From: Catenaria anguillulae PL171
Lineage: Eukaryota > Blastocladiomycota > Blastocladiomycetes > Blastocladiales > Catenariaceae
Direction of reading: 5' to 3'
Length of the DNA stretch: 64,000 bases
NCBI GenBank assembly: GCA_002102555.1
Contig: MCFL01000069.1
Span: 62,001 to 126,000 of the forward strand
Made by a program: the position numbers and the translations under genes. The notes below the pieces were generated by a model that was given only the letters and a program-made list of their open reading frames with translations, ran no database searches and was not told where the DNA came from. Below are positions 12,513 to 23,519 of this stretch, piece by piece; positions within the stretch are counted from its first letter, which is position 1, and every line of letters starts with the position of its first letter.

Positions 12513-13424
12513 TCAATTGCTCAGCGAGCCGGCAAACCTCAATCGATCATGCTTGTTGGCCTTGAGTCCGCGTGCCATCGAATCCGACATTTGCGCCCTT
12601 CGCGTGCTCTTCTCGGCTTGCTCCATTGTCTTTGCCAAATGTCGGATATCGCTTGTGGACATGGTTGTCAGCGCAGCGGATTTCACACCCGAGCGGGCCA
12701 GCTTGTTGGCCTGGTGAATGGGAATGCTGTGCTGGAGCGCAAGGTCTTGAGCGAGTGCGCGGGAATCACCAGCACGGATAACGGCACGGACACGAGGCGG
12801 AGGAGGCTGGTCTGAACTAGAATTGGCGAGCACGTGCTTGGATGGTCGATGGACGCTCAGGCGGGGAGCATTGCGAGCCAGCTGCAGGGAAGAGTGTGCG
12901 CCGTTCGCCGAGAGTTGCGATGGAAGCTCGGGGACTTTGGTGACAAACAGCTCCTCTGGGGTATCGTAGAATGATGCATATTCGCGCCAGCCACCACTCT
13001 CCATTCGAATGGCATTGTGCCCACGGGCAAACATATGCTTGAGGGCGTCTTGTCCAGACCTGAAAGCGTCACGCATTTCAGGCAACTCTTCATCGTCATC
13101 ATCATCCGATTGGTCGTTGTCGTCGTCCTCGTCCCGCTCCGAGTCGGAATCGCTCGTACGCATCATGTCTGGCGTCCAGTGCGGGTTCCAATACGTGGCG
13201 TGGCAGTGCAGACAGTGGCCGAGGTCATGAATCTTGGTCTCCAGATACAGGAGGAGACCGGGCCAGTCGGTGATGGCGTGGGAATGCGGGACGTGGAAGG
13301 AATGAGCGGCGGCCAGGTGCGATTGGACACTGTCGATATCGGATTGATCCAGCGGGTCGAGGCAAAACGGGCAAACGATTTGGATGGCATGACTCCAGAG
13401 GGATTGGGCTTTTGCATCCGTCAT
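12513..13424 (-). CDS. ZNF622/Rei1-like C2H2_2 zinc-finger protein, copy 2
   Basis: Close paralogue of the gene at 11148-12263, in inverted orientation. From CPFCLDPLDQSD to EYASFYD the two proteins are nearly identical, including the acidic insert and the HMFARGHNAIRM segment. The central linker differs and is shorter, and this copy ends KANKHDRLRFAGSLSN, lacking the longer basic tail of copy 1. The start ATG at 13424 gives a short leader before the zinc-binding block. The frame is open throughout with no intron. The family role would be pre-60S maturation; whether both copies keep it cannot be told from sequence. The 249 bases between the two stop codons must hold both terminators. Confidence 0.72.
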   Translation of the reverse strand: MTDAKAQSLWSHAIQIVCPFCLDPLDQSDIDSVQSHLAAAHSFHVPHSHAITDWPGLLLYLETKIHDLGHCLHCHATYWNPHWTPDMMRTSDSDSERDEDDDNDQSDDDDDEELPEMRDAFRSGQDALKHMFARGHNAIRMESGGWREYASFYDTPEELFVTKVPELPSQLSANGAHSSLQLARNAPRLSVHRPSKHVLANSSSDQPPPPRVRAVIRAGDSRALAQDLALQHSIPIHQANKLARSGVKSAALTTMSTSDIRHLAKTMEQAEKSTRRAQMSDSMARGLKANKHDRLRFAGSLSN

Positions 13425-14014
13425 ATTGATATGGCTTATCTTTGTCGAGCGGAACTTTGGGGGTTGGATTCTTTGCGATTTTGAGGGTGATCTCTATCCA
13501 TACAACTCCAGAATCGTCTGCAGGCTGAGCATGGCTTTTGTACCGAGCTGTCGTGCTGGTGGGACATTCCTCGTCAGCTGATTCATTTCGTACCAACCAA
13601 GTCCTTCGCTTCCGCGACTTGCACCGCCCATGGCCACCATGCGTTGCTCTCCAGTCAGATAGCCATGAGATAGGTCAAGGGAAGGGCATCGGTGGGGGGT
13701 ATGTGCGGTATGTTTCTTGATCGAATGCCGTTGGTTCATGCGTCGGAGAGGCAAGTTTTCATGTGTCGGGGAGGTAAGTTGGTGTTGGTTGAGTCACAAT
13801 CAAGACTGGTTTTCGGGCATGTTGTGATCGACGGATTGAGTCACCTGCCAAGTTAAGCCGAGCTGCCGACTCGGACGACATCATCAATGTTTGTCTAATA
13901 TGGCAGGTCCGACCCTGTGGTTTGCAGACAACCTTTGTCGGAGACAAATTTTCACCTCACATTCCACCTTCAATGTAACGATAAAGCATGACCTGCCCGA
14001 TTATTCCGTGGTTG
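13425..14014. other. Intergenic region upstream of Rei1-like gene 2 and tRNA-Leu
   Basis: A minus-strand open frame at 13494-13754 has no recognised motif and unconvincing composition. Nothing else is supported. Confidence 0.35.
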
Positions 14015-14020
14015 TATAAA
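14015..14020 (+). promoter_or_regulatory. TATA-like element upstream of tRNA-Leu(CAA)
   Basis: TATAAA sits 40 bases before the tRNA. Upstream TATA elements help Pol III in some fungi and plants, so it may contribute here. Confidence 0.35.
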
Positions 14021-14059
14021 GCGAATCATATTCTGAAACAAATTGGCACCGCTCAACAG

Positions 14060-14141
14060 GGTGTGATGGCCGAGTGGTCTAAGGCGTAGGTCTCAAGTTC
14101 CTATGGAGCAATCCGCGTGGGTTCGAATCCCACTCGCACCA
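14060..14141 (+). tRNA. tRNA-Leu(CAA), intronless
   Basis: Type II tRNA. Acceptor stem GGTGTGA pairs with TCGCACC (one G-U), discriminator A; D arm GGCCGAGTGGTCTAAGG; anticodon loop CTCAAGT, so CAA; a long variable arm; T arm GTGGGTTCGAATCCCAC. The anticodon stem has one T-T mismatch next to the loop. A TTTT terminator follows at 14148. Eukaryotic tRNA-Leu(CAA) genes often have an intron beside the anticodon; this one has none. Confidence 0.93.
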
Positions 14142-14251
14142 TGACTGTTTTCCTTTTATAGCCTTCCAACCGTGATTCAGCCGTTGGGACACAAGCAGGG
14201 AGAACAAATACTTGAAGAACTTTGAAAGGTTAATATTTTACACAGAAATGA

Positions 14252-16949
14252 CTAGACATACTCCACTTTCAACTCAGGGATCGCATCAACCTCTTTCAGC
14301 TCTCCCCACCACCGCTGTTGCTGTTCCTCACTGCCAACTCCACCCGTCGTACTGTCACTGTTGCTGCGAAACAAGGCCAACCTGGACCATGCGCTCATGG
14401 GAAGCGCACGACACTTTGATCCGTCCACTGTGTTGAATCCAGCGGCCCATCTCTGCACCTCTTCCGCCACCTGCATCCACTTGTCCATCACAGCCTCGCC
14501 CTGCAACATCTCGGATGGCACCTGAAGACGTACGCTGCTCGGTCGCAGCGTCCACGGCAACCGCGCCAGCCCACGCCACGCCATTTTGAACCTGCACACA
14601 TTGTCGATTCGATCCATACTCGATGGGCTCAGGCGCAAAGCCCACGACCTGGCCTGGACGGCGTTTGTCCACGGCGGACCGGCCCACACGTTCCCTCTTG
14701 GTGTGACTTGGCACAAGGAGCGACAACTCGACAATGCCGCCAACGCATCGGGCGGCACCACCAGCACGGCATGCACATCGAACTTGTGTGAATCGCGGGG
14801 CCCGATCAAATGCAGCTCGCGCAAAGTCGGCAACCCGGCACGTGGGAGGTGCACATGCACTTGTCGGGGAGGTGGGATGTCCCTTGGCTTGCGCTCTTCT
14901 CCCGGATACGTAACGCGTGGATACGCAAGATCAAACCGCGAGTAACCAAGTGGATCGTCAAGCTCACACATGCGCATTGTGAGCGCTTGCAACGCCGTGC
15001 ATTTCGACAAGTACATGAGCGGGCGGTCACGGCATTGGTACGTGTCAAGCTGCGTGAGTCGTGCAAGGACGTGATCGCCGGCAAGCTCAACGACCGAATG
15101 GTCCTTGTTGATGATGGTCGCAAGCGCATCAAGCGTCGGCGGAAACGTCAAGCGGAACGTGGCAGATTGACGGCCTGATTTGCGGCCAGCTGTAGCGTGG
15201 GGTATCAAGTTGTTGGAGCAAGTGGCAGGCGAGCGGATGAGAGTCGAACGAATTGGTGCCGCCCGCGAGCGTGAGCGTGCGAAGCGCAGGCGTGCAAAAA
15301 ATATGCAGGAAGACAGCAACGGTACAGGTGCCGGCGATGAGCGATGCGAGGTTTGGGAGCAGCCGCGAGCTAAGTGGCGCGTTGGCAGACGCTGGTAGGA
15401 GGTGGGTGTCTGGCGAGAGAAGGAGACTGAGTGAAGTGAGGTGTGAAAGAGCAGAGAAGTGGGAGGGCAATGCGCGAAATGGCTGGGGTGAATCGAGGTC
15501 AATGCCCCCGACATATGTCAAGTTGGGAAAGCCGCCACCAAGCAAGCATTCAAGCGAACCACCATCAATATGTGTCACACTGGAGCCTGATCGGATATGG
15601 CGAAACAGCTCGTCGGACCAAAAAGCAAAAATTTGAATCTGGGTCAGAGCGGGAGGGAACGACTCAGGAAGGGAGGAAACAAGAGGACGAGCGGGCACAC
15701 CGGTACCGTGGCTGCCGCTTGCATCCATTTCATGGTCGAAAAGACCACCAAAACCCACACCGTACAGATCGTCAAATTCATACTCAAAACCGTCACTCTC
15801 CTCGTCCTCATCGAAATCATCCGTCACCGAATCGTCCTCGTCATCCTCGACGGTCCAATCGGAAGAATCGCCATTGTCTCTGTACTCACCCTCCCAGTCA
15901 TCCTCCGAGTAGACATCCTCGTCCGTGTCCTGGTCATCCAATGCATCAGGATCTGTACCATCACGACCCAAGTCGTCGTTGGTACATGACACTGTCAGCT
16001 TGGATAAGCGCGGATATTCTATACCCGACAACAACTGGATAAGCGGAGTCTCGCGCATGGCTGCAACAATCAGCTCGCAATCCTCTATCCTGGGCATCGC
16101 CGGCAATCGGCAATTCACAACACATGCGCTTGGATTCCGCAAGTGGCTGCGGACACGGCACGTCACAGACTCGGCGAAAACGGCGCGCGTGAGGTGCGGG
16201 AGCGTATGCCGCGACAGAACGCTGAGGTGCGTGCAGCAAGAAAGCTCGAGCTCGAGCGACGCAAGGCGCGGAGCGACAAGGGTAATGATGTCTTGAAGTG
16301 TAGCAGGCGAGCCATAGTTTGCCAACGTGAGCGAGCGAAGGTGGGTGGCATGGATCAAAAGCGAGCGGACAGCAGGGATGAATAACGATTGCGGGCGCTT
16401 TGGAGCGTCATAGTACAATTGGCGTGGGGCAAAGGGGACGTGGAACATATCCAGCGAACGGATTTCATGGGCAGGAATGGGCGTGAGATGCGGTCCGGGA
16501 GTCGCAGGACGTGCAACAGACCCTTTGGTGCTGTGGTAAATGCCTGTCGAGCGTATGATGATCTGATTTGCATGGAGCGAATTTGAATGGTCGGTTGCCT
16601 TATCGGTAGGGACCACAGTGCAGTTCGTGAGGGACACCTTGCGTGCGATGGCGGCGAGTGCGAGACGGAAGAGCGCCTTGCAGGCGCGGCCAACGGCCAA
16701 GGCTTGATCATGGTTGCCATTGTCGACAACGTAGTCGAGCATGTCAATGAGTATCTCGGCGGGCAGACCCTCGAGGGTCGGCAAGGTTGGCTCTGGTGGG
16801 GGTTGGTTGGTCGGCGTCATTTGAGCGTCGTTGCCACTGCCAGTGGGGCAGTGTGCATGTGATACGGCGTGAGGCGGTTGATGTTGTTGGTTGTTATTGC
16901 CTTTCGGCTGGCTGCTGCTTCGGATATTGCTGTTGCTTTCTATCGTCAT
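14252..16949 (-). CDS. F-box-like, leucine-rich protein (paralogue A)
   Basis: ATG at 16949 leads to a Gln/Pro/Asn-rich leader, then an F-box-like motif near residue 75 (LPAEILIDMLDYV ... RACKALFRLALAAI). Long leucine-rich stretches resembling irregular LRRs follow, with an acidic insert of Asp/Glu near 15780-15960. F-box proteins recruit substrates to SCF ubiquitin ligases. The protein continues past a one-base frame change near 15180-15230 into a second block containing VVELAGDHVLARLTQLDTYQ and RPLMYLSKCTALQALTMRM, ending at 14252. No GT...AG intron explains that change. The adjacent paralogue (17211-19880) shows the same order, so one gene is inferred. The start and the N-terminal part are well supported; the joint is not. 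Confidence 0.6.
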
Positions 16950-17210
16950 AAAACGTACCTTTCATTTGTCATCGTGGCCCCCAGTTTCCTGCGAGAGCTG
17001 ACACGACCCAGAATTCAAGGATGATTGCGGGTCAGCGTTGGCCAAGCAACCATCACTTACCCGTATGAGCGAGTCGAGCGCGATTGTTGACGGTTGGTTG
17101 TACGATTATTCTCATAGTATAATCTGAAATCTGAATGGTTCACTTGTATTGCCCGCCAAACTGCCTCCATGTGTCAGAATGATGACACCGGTAAACGACG
17201 ACACCAGGGA

Positions 17211-19880
17211 CTAGGCATAGACAATATTCAACTTGGGAACTGCACCAATCTCCTTGGATTCCCCCCACCACTGCTTCTGCCGCTCGTCGATGCTCACTGA
17301 ACCATCATTCACTCCAAAATCGGCCAAGCCAAAACCCGCGGCCGTACTCATAGGCAACGCACAGCGTTTCGATCCACTCGCCGTTTTGAACCCAGTCGCC
17401 CACACTTGTACCTCGGCCACTGCCTCTATCCACTTGGCCATGATCTGCATATCCACCTCGCCGGGCACTTGCAACGTCACACTGCTCGGCCTCACCGTCC
17501 ACGGCACTCGCGCCAACCCGCGCAACGCCATCTTGAATCCATTTGCTTTCTCGACTTGATCGACCATGCCGGGATTCAAAACCAGCTCCCAAGCTGGTGC
17601 TTGACGGTTTGCAATACCCCACGCCGGGCCCGCCCACACATAGCCCCTCGGCGTGACTTGAACCAACTTGGTGCATCTGGATAGCGCCGTCAATGTGCCC
17701 GGCGGGATCACCAACACTGAATCCGTCATGGTTTTCTCGGCATCATTCGGTCCAATCAACTCGATGGTGCGCAGTTCGGGCAATCCACCGGGCGGAATAA
17801 CGACCTGGACTTGAGTGGGCGGCATATCCGCGCTCCCCGACCCAGTCATCGACGGCGGTGGCACGCGCACAATGCGTCCATACTCGAACCGGAAAGTCGC
17901 CCCCTCGCCAGCCGCCGACTCGCCAACCGGCCCGTCGTGCACTGACATGTGCAGCGTCAGCGATTGCAGCGCCATGCACTTTGACAAGTATGTGAGCGGG
18001 CGACCGCGGCACTGGTACGTTTCGAGCCGTGTCAGGCGCGCCAGCACGTCGTCGCCCGCGAGCTCGACGACTGAGTGATCCTCGACAATGATACTCGCTA
18101 GCGATTCCAGCATCGCGGTAGAGTCAAGCGGAACGTGGCGCGGCGATGGTCGGATTCTTCGTCGGCGGCGGTGGTGCGAGGCGTGTCGAGCCGCTCGAGC
18201 AAGTGGCGAGCAAGTGGGGCAGTGCGGAACGCGTCCGAGTTGGTTGTCAGCATGAGTTTGCGCAGCTTGGGCGTGCGGAAGACGTGTAAAAAGGCGGCAA
18301 CGGTGGGTGTGCCTGCGAGGAGTGACTCGAGGTTTGGGAGCAGGCGCGAGGCAAGTGGCGCGTTCGCGGATGCTTGGAAGAGGGCATAGTTGGGAGAAAT
18401 GAGGTTAAGGTCGAGCGAGGTGAGGGTGGAGAGGGCAGGCAGTTTGCGGGCGACATGGGGATGGTCGGGGGCGAATCAAATTCGATACCAGTGACGTGGG
18501 TAAGCTTGCGGAATCCTTTACCAAGGACACAGTCGAGAGGCCGCCCATGACATGGGTCACATTCGGACCCGACTTGACGCGCTGGAAGAACCTGTCGGCC
18601 CAAAGGGCGGAAATTTGGACCTTGGTCATGCATGACGGGAATGACGTGGGGAGAGACGACATTTGGGGCCAGGTACGCACGCGAGGGCCACCAAAACCAC
18701 CCATCCCCATTCCAAATCCGCCCATACCGCCAAAACCGCCAATGCCGCCGCCAAAGTACGGGTCACCAAACCCAAAATCGTCGCCATCGTCCTCATCGTC
18801 GTCAAATTCGGCCACCATTCCAAAATCATCTGCACCGCCCAGCTCGTCGTTGGTGCACAACACGTGCAACTCGGAAAGTGCGGGTAATCCTTGCCAGTCA
18901 GCATCTGCACCAGCGGTACCTCGCGCATTCCCGAAACAGTGAGCTCCAGGTGCTCGATCTTTGGCATGGCCGGCAATCTGCAGTCCATAACGCACGCGCT
19001 GGGATTCCGCATGTGGCTGCCGATGCGGCACATCAAGGCCTCTTCGAACTTGGCGCGAGTCACATTGGGCAGCAATAGCGAGGACAAGACGGTAAAGTGC
19101 GAGCCGCAATCAATGTTGACCGAAAGCGACGCAAGTTGCGGGGCGACCAGGGCGACAATCGCTTGCAAGGTTGTCGGGGTCCCGTAGTTGGAGAGTGTAA
19201 GCGAGCGAAGGCATGTGGCATGGGACAAGAGCGAGCGGACAGCCGGAATAAACAAGGCTTGTTGATGATTGTCCGGACCTCCGCGACCACGAGAACGCAC
19301 GCGGAACAAATCGAGCGAATGGATTTCATCGGCGGGAAGCGGCATGAGATGCGACCCAGAAGTCTCGGGATGCACGCTCGATCCCTTGGTGCTGTGAAAA
19401 ATCCCCGTTGGGCGAATGACGATCTGATCCGCACTGAGAGATTGGTTAGTGGCCGCCTTGCCACCGATCGCGGCCACAGTGCAATTCGTGAGCGACACTT
19501 TGCGCGCAATGGCGGCGAGTGCGAGACGGAAGAGCGCCTTGCATGTGCGACCAACGGCCAGGACCTGATCGTACGACGGGATTGCCTTTGTGTCATGGTT
19601 GCGTGGTCAACAACGTAATCGAGAATGTCGAAGAGAAGCTCGGCGGGGAGGCCATCTAGGGCTGGTGCGGCTGGTTGGCCACGTTTCTCCGAGGAGCGGA
19701 CTGCTTTCGGGGGCGGCGACGTGGCACGGCCCGACCTTGGGTTTGATCAGATGGGCTGTTGCCGGCACCAGCGGCAGCGGCAGGGGTCTGGGGCTTGGTG
19801 CCCTTGCCTTTGGCCTTGGATTGAGAGTTGCCGCTATTGCCGCGGGCGTTGTTGCTCTTGCTGTTGCGCTTGGGTGCCAT
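17211..19880 (-). pseudogene. F-box-like, leucine-rich paralogue B, multiply disrupted
   Basis: Tandem partner of the gene at 14252-16949, in the same orientation. It keeps the same blocks in order: a Lys/Asn-rich leader from 19880, LPAELLFDILDYVV, KVSLTNCTV, NYGTPTTLQAIVALVAPQLA, a Gly/Asp-rich insert, PLASRLLPNLESLLAG, and VVELAGDDVLARLTRLETYQ, ending VPKLNIVYA at 17211. Homologous blocks lie in different frames, with about six frame changes near 19655, 19585, 18885, 18530, 18460 and 18115, and no intron signals at them. It is either a decaying duplicate or an intact gene with assembly indels. The final ~300 codons (18113-17211) are open and could still be expressed. Confidence 0.55.
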
Positions 19881-19959
19881 TTTGCTTGCTCGTCACATCA
19901 GGGTCGCATGGACGTCGGGACGTTCCCTGCTGGCCAGACCTGATGCGAGACAGCTCAGG

Positions 19960-21864
19960 TTAGGCGTGAGTCGCGTGACGGCTACAATGAAACCTTGTAT
20001 CACAAATTAACATCGCGGCACATGAGTAGTACAACTCATCAGAACTGATATCGCCATATTCCTCATCGGTATCGTCCTCCCAGCAGTCTCTCAAATCCAC
20101 CTTGTGCAGCTTGACCCAACGACAAAACCCGAGATCACCCCTTTGCTTTGCCTTTCGCAAGTCCCTCTCTGTCAATTCAAACACATCCTCGTCATCGTAC
20201 CATGGTATGCCTGGGTCCGTGCAATCGGCGCAGGAGCACGCAGCCGAGTGCGGCCATAGTGCTTGCGAATCCAGTCCACCAGTGGCAAATTCCACGGACT
20301 CGCGGCCATGCGACTCAGGTCGACGATATCCGTCCGCGGACCAGCACTCCGCACGATTCTGGGTTGAGGATGCCGCGGTTGGTCAAATACTCGATGATCC
20401 CAAACTGCAGCTTGTCAAGCTGATAGCACAGCCACTCAGGTGCAATTGCAGCCCTAACCTGATCGGGCGACTGGTGAAAGTATCGGTCGACAAGTGCGTA
20501 ATTGCCCTCTGCCAGGCAGATTGACGCACTCTTGAATCGGACGCGCGGGTGGCGTGCCCCGCCGAGTCTTGGCCGGGCCGGAGTGGGCGGGGGTCCGGCT
20601 TGCCGTCGGTACTTGGCGATGGCTGGATCCAACCCAAAATGTCCGTGCGATGATGCTTGCGCAACAAATCCATTGCCTGGAGCGAAAACTCTGTTGGAAT
20701 TCCGTGACGTTAGCGCCATTCCAGACACTCGACCTTGATGGTTCTCGCAAACTTGGGGGCGAGGCGCCAAGCGGGCACCGATCATGACCACCAATCGAAT
20801 CTTGAAAGCCCTCCACATGAGCCGCAAACCATTCAAGAACATGAACGTGCCCTGCAGCGCAAGCCCGGTCAGTGCATGCCTGTACTTGAGGGGCAAGTTT
20901 GACGCGGGTCTGCCTTCTTGCTGCATTCCAACCAAAAGTCCAATACGGCAACGTGACCGTTGGCGGCTGCCTCGTCCATGGCCATCTCTGTGTACTTGCC
21001 AAAAGATGGCGGCAACTTGCGAATCGCGGCATACCACCAGTGCAAAATGTCCACATGGCCATGCTTTGAAGCCTCCACCGCAACAGGACAAAGGGATTTC
21101 TTGAAAATCGCACGCAGCGGAAACCGTTTGCCACCACTTCAACACATGCAAGTGTCCACCGCCAGTGACGGCAGCAACCATGGCATCTGCCGAGAACTGA
21201 CGCCCGAATCAAAGTACGTCCACCACCAGTCCAATACCTTGATGTAACCCCTGCGCTGACCTCAACCAGGACCTTGGTCGGTGCACTCCAAAAGCCTCCG
21301 CTTCGTCCGCAGCAACTCGAGCGCCTCGACGCACTTGTCCTCGCCCGCAACCACGGACGACGAGCAAAGCATCAAGTCGGTTTCAATCGCCTTGGTGCTT
21401 CGACCGCCTCCCGCAAGCGGCAATCCGTGCTTGAGCCACCATTCATACACTTGCACTAGATACTCGCCCTGTGCCCCCTGGTGGCGTGCCGGGTGCAAAT
21501 TCAATTCCTCGTCCAAATCCTTCAACAGCCCGACATCCACCCAAGCATCCATCAGCGCAAAGTCGCCACGCAACGCGGCCATGCCCAATCCGCTGACCGT
21601 GTACATGAGCGGGCGGCCTTGAGTGCGCTGGAGGTCGACGAGCATGCGGACAATATGCGGCGGCGGGAGATGGCCGAGCGACAGCCACCACAGCTTGAGC
21701 AGTGCACAGCGCAAAGTGTTGGGTACGACGTCATGTGGCAGGGTGGTGAGTGGCGCGATGATTGGGGTGACCGAATCGCGGGCGAGCGGCGGTGTTTGGC
21801 GAATAAGGTCGGTCAGAATCGGGTCGATGACGTTGGTTGGGAGCGAAATGCGCGTTGCCGTCAT
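19960..21864 (-). pseudogene. Ankyrin-type Trp-rich repeat gene, multiply disrupted
   Basis: ATG at 21864 opens about 200 clean codons with LRCALLKLWWLSLGHLPPP, then repeat units of the form GHVxxLxWW: GHLHVLKWWQ, HGHVDILHWWYAA, NGHVAVLDFWLECS and GHVHVLEWFAAH. This resembles the divergent ankyrin repeats expanded in zoosporic fungi and amoebae. After 21262 the units are scattered over all three minus-strand frames. The last readable block is acidic (DEDVFELTERDLRKAKQRG) and ends at 19960. At least five frame changes would be needed to read it through. Function is unknown; ankyrin proteins usually mediate protein binding. Confidence 0.5.
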
Positions 21865-21994
21865 GTTTGCGCTCGGTTAATGTTGTCAGCAACTGTGTAC
21901 ATGCATGCATTCATGGCTCAATACATTGAGTCATGCCCATTATGTATAGTATGGGGACATTCGTGCATTCTTAAACAATTGTTGGTGTTTGCGA

Positions 21995-23141
21995 CTAACC
22001 GAGTTGGCCGATCGGCGACCCAGCATGTCCGAAAGGTGTCACACAAACAAACAAATCTACGTCCTGGCCTCGCCTGGTGAGACAGCTATACACAAACATG
22101 ACAAAAGCAAGGTACACGCAAGGTATCTCGCTGCTCCGAGGCTCAGTAGGCGAAGAAATCGCCGGCCCAGCATTTACGTATGGCCACCTTGTGATGGTCG
22201 ACCCAGCGTCCGATTCCAAGATTTCCATTGCTCTCGCTTGCGTCAAGCAATCGGGGTTCAATGAAAGCACTCTCGAGTCAAATCCCACTTCATGACTCTC
22301 ATCTGACTCGCTATCGCTCGTTTGCCCACTCTCCCTCTCGTCCTCGTCCACCTCACACATGTGCGCCATTGCAAAGATGCTTCGAATCCACTCCAACACA
22401 AGCAGCCCTTCTGTTGCGATAGCCAGGCGAACATTAAAAACATGGTCCAGACCGGTCGCAACCATCTCGCTCACGCCTGCCTCGAGAAAGAGACCGTGCA
22501 TGGTCAAAGAACTCCAAGAAACCAAAACTGCACGCAGTCCACCGGATCTCAGGTCCTTTGCAGCTTGAAAGCCTTCTTGGCTGCGCCTGGGTACGTTGTT
22601 AGTAACATTTCCACGGTACATATCATAATCTCCGATCGCCAAGGCCGAATGAATGCGCCGGGCAATCCGCTTGTCAGGCTTTGAATTCCCATGCTCAACC
22701 GCCAAGGCCAAACAACAAGATCCAAGTGATCCATGGCGACAATCTGATGGCCAACGGCAGCCGTTGTCATTGGATTCACATTTCGCAAGCATATGGGCAA
22801 GGGGAAACTTGTCCATCCACCATTACACTGCATGGAGGTGCCCGTGAATGCCACCAGCGTCATAATGCGCCAAGCGCACTGACGTATTCCGCTCGAAGCG
22901 ATACGTGCCTCGTTTAGCTTTGGCGCATATTGAATACCGCCTGGCCGACGTTGGCGAGCAACCACGTCGGCGTGAGCGAGTGCTTCAACCACCTGCCTGC
23001 TCGCTCGCTGCAAGCGGCGGCTGTGTTACGGCCCGACATGGGGCGGGAGAGATCAAGGGCTGAGACAAGAGGCAGGCAGAGGTAGAAGCTTGTAATGTGG
23101 GCTAGGAACGGGGTTGATTCAATTTGGGAACATAATCGCAT
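21995..23141 (-). pseudogene. Second ankyrin-type gene remnant
   Basis: A minus-strand remnant beginning near 23141 (MRLCSQIESTPFLAHITSF). It continues with GIHGHLH, DKFPLAHMLAKCES and a long block containing VATGLDHVFNVRLAIATEGLL and LEWIRSIFAMAHMCEVDEDE to 21995. The GH-L-W spacing and position beside the other ankyrin-type gene suggest the same family, but conservation is weak and at least two frame changes are needed. It may be a degraded copy or a fast-evolving member. Confidence 0.35.
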
Positions 23142-23519
23142 GGAATGTGAACAGCGACAGCGTCGGCCCCTTGCAAGTCAAATCCACTGATATTTCTGGC
23201 GACCCACGCCTTGCCTAATCCGCGAGCAAGCGTTGATCAGGTGAAACGGCTGCCCAATCCACTATTGGCTCTGTATATGCGTCCACCGTTGGAAATTGCT
23301 CTCATGTTATGATGCCCCCTGACTGGCCCGATTGGCCATTCAGTGTGGAAGAAAGATAACAAGGACTGCATCATGTGAAATATGAAAAAAACGAATGACA
23401 TGAATCAATCAAATGTCCTACAAGAAGTGCAAAGGACGTTGGGACGTGAAGGAAGGATGGGAAAAGCCAGAGCAACCAACCGAAAAAGGTATGTAGAAAC
23501 GAGCACGCAATATGTATCA
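23142..23519. other. Intergenic region downstream of CAP
   Basis: No gene, RNA or repeat seen in these ~380 bases; A-rich runs near 23380 suit a 3' end for CAP. Confidence 0.35.

Noticed and set aside
14060-14141. tRNA-Ser reading of the type II tRNA
   Set aside because: The loop CTCAAGT with standard spacing gives CAA, and the D arm and discriminator A fit leucine.
21251-21272. A 22-base GT...AG segment in the ankyrin-type gene
   Set aside because: Too short for a spliceosomal intron, and other frame changes in the same gene have no GT...AG at all.
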